NCBI GenBank assembly: GCA_900547455.1 | Contig: URGV01000032.1 | Location: 1 to 22,945 of the forward strand | Direction: 5' to 3' | Length of the DNA stretch: 22,945 nucleotides | From: an uncultured Oscillospiraceae bacterium | GTDB lineage: Bacteria; Bacillota; Clostridia; Oscillospirales; Ruminococcaceae | Part shown: positions 22,193 to 22,945 of the stretch, in pieces | Layout of the letters: every line of letters begins with the position of its first letter | How positions within the stretch are numbered: the first letter of the stretch is position 1 | Translations under genes and position numbers: made by a program | The notes under the pieces: model-generated | What the model was told of the DNA's origin: nothing | Databases searched by the model: none | Seen by the model: the letters and a program-made list of their open reading frames with translations, nothing else

Positions 22193-22759
22193 ATGAAACG
22201 TTGGAATAAAAAAATAGCCTGCCTGCTGCTGGCGGCGGGGCTGTGCCTGCAGCTGTCCGGCTGCGAGGCGCTGGACACCACCCTGCCGGACGAGGAGGAG
22301 ACTGCCCAGTCCGAGGAGCAGGACACCCTGGCGGTGGACCCGCAGGGCGCGGTGGATCAGATCTACGCCACGCTGGGCCGCCGCATCGGGCTGGTGGAGC
22401 CGACCGCGGAGCAGCTGCAATCGGTGGTAGGCCTGGACCCGGACGACTACACCTCGGCGTATGTGCGCTATGTCGAGACCGACTTTGGTGCAGACGACGT
22501 CTACATTGTGCTGCCCAAGGAAGGGGAGGACGAGAACGGAAACTCCCACCGGGAGAACATCATCGCCCAGCTGCGGGAGCGCAAGGACGCGCGGGTGCGG
22601 GAATTTGCCAACTACGACGTTTACAATTCCGCCTCGATAGCGGAGAACGCCGTCATCTTTGAGCGCGGCGGATATGTGGTGATGCTGATGCTGGAGGACA
22701 ACGACGCTGCCCGCAGCATTGTGGAGCGGTACATTCCGGAGAGGTTAAACCTCTCCTAG
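22193..22759 (+). CDS. DUF4358-like lipoprotein
   Basis: A 188-residue secreted lipoprotein: basic N-terminus MKRWNKK, hydrophobic stretch and lipobox LSGC with Cys24. The linker after it is acidic (about 30-50). The folded part (about 57-188) has VDQIYATLGRRIGL, LDPDDYTSAYVRYVETDFGADDVYIV (in parts), NIIAQLRERKDARVREFANYDV and a final strand GGYVVMLML, an arrangement that fits DUF4358, a family common in Clostridia whose role is unknown. The start at 22193 is favoured as the first Met before a signal peptide; a GAAAGGTGG site (22171-22179) lies 13 bases upstream, which is long. The longer reading from 22097 begins in the promoter and is rejected. A 9-bp inverted repeat (22738-22746/22748-22756) covers the last codons. 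Confidence 0.82.
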   Translation: MKRWNKKIACLLLAAGLCLQLSGCEALDTTLPDEEETAQSEEQDTLAVDPQGAVDQIYATLGRRIGLVEPTAEQLQSVVGLDPDDYTSAYVRYVETDFGADDVYIVLPKEGEDENGNSHRENIIAQLRERKDARVREFANYDVYNSASIAENAVIFERGGYVVMLMLEDNDAARSIVERYIPERLNLS

Positions 22760-22784
22760 AGACCACTCCTTTATTCTCTGCCGA

Positions 22785-22932
22785 GGGGTGGGTGGGGGCA
22801 CCCGGGCTTCCTTGCGAGGAGGGCGTCAGCCCTCCTCTGCGCTCCTCCCATGGGAAGGGCGCTCCGCCCCGCACCTGGACTTTCTTTGCGAGGGGCTTCG
22901 CCCCTCGGGAGCAAGTCGTCAGACTTGGCTCC
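22785..22932. repeat. GC-rich hairpin cluster at the right edge
   Basis: No gene is seen after 22759. The region holds a G-run motif (22785-22806) and hairpins at 22816-22824/22829-22837 (9 bp, loop GTCA), 22857-22861/22865-22869 (5 bp), 22889-22896/22900-22907 (8 bp) and 22909-22917/22922-22931 (9 bp with one bulge, loop GTCA). It looks like a dispersed repeat or a complex terminator, and continues to the window edge. Confidence 0.65.
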
Positions 22933-22945
22933 TCGCTCCCCAAGT

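Overview
The window comes from the chromosome of a moderately high-GC, Gram-positive anaerobe, most likely a gut Clostridia of the Oscillospiraceae/Ruminococcaceae kind. The evidence is strong Shine-Dalgarno sites and TTG starts, sigma-A promoters with near-consensus boxes, a class B sortase, a type III glutamine synthetase, a flavodoxin-plus-ferredoxin (EFR1-type) protein, and a nifS-like gene paired with thiI as in Bacillus. The genus cannot be fixed from the sequence. I see no phage, transposase, integrase or CRISPR array, so this is mostly ordinary chromosome with some unusual elements.

Layout. 1-962: the rplM-rpsI ribosomal operon (minus strand) with a very good promoter and a structured leader. 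963-1621: a small YrvL-like membrane protein (plus). 1634-1664: a bidirectional terminator. 1685-5497: a very large minus-strand protein that joins a degenerate but full-length CinA-like module, a membrane anchor, a class B sortase and five bacterial Ig-like domains. 5625-7991: the cysteine desulfurase and thiI pair for tRNA 4-thiouridine (minus). 8289-11845: a tight plus-strand run of alpha/beta hydrolase, condensation-fold acyltransferase, zinc-ribbon membrane protein (DUF6320-like) and cysteine-rich DUF3795-like protein. 11923-12528: a flavin reductase-like protein. 12590-12676: tRNA-Leu(CAG), followed by a partial second copy of its 3' end and terminator. 12901-13824: a lipoprotein (minus). 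14045-14569: a GNAT acetyltransferase (plus). 14626-15042: YjdF with a candidate yjdF riboswitch leader (minus). 15543-17627: glutamine synthetase III (minus). 17952-19601: a peptide-binding lipoprotein (plus). 19695-20477: an EFR1-type flavodoxin/ferredoxin (plus). 20517-20939: a second GNAT (minus). 21299-21901: a membrane-anchored NERD-like protein (minus). 22193-22759: a DUF4358-like lipoprotein (plus). 22760-22945: GC-rich hairpin DNA.

Working relationships. NifS-like and ThiI together supply and insert sulfur into tRNA. The hydrolase, acyltransferase, zinc-ribbon membrane protein and Cys-rich protein are spaced as one operon and probably act on a shared ester or lipid-like substrate, but that is inference. 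The sortase has no recognisable substrate beside it. Most other genes are single-gene units with their own promoters.

The strongest leads for something undescribed are the CinA-sortase-Ig fusion, and a two-copy intergenic element (15289-15473 and 21076-21298) of five hairpins whose stems differ in compensating ways while loops and linkers stay the same. Secondary leads are the duplicated tRNA-Leu 3' end, the hydrolase/acyltransferase operon, and the hairpin/G-quadruplex region at the right edge.
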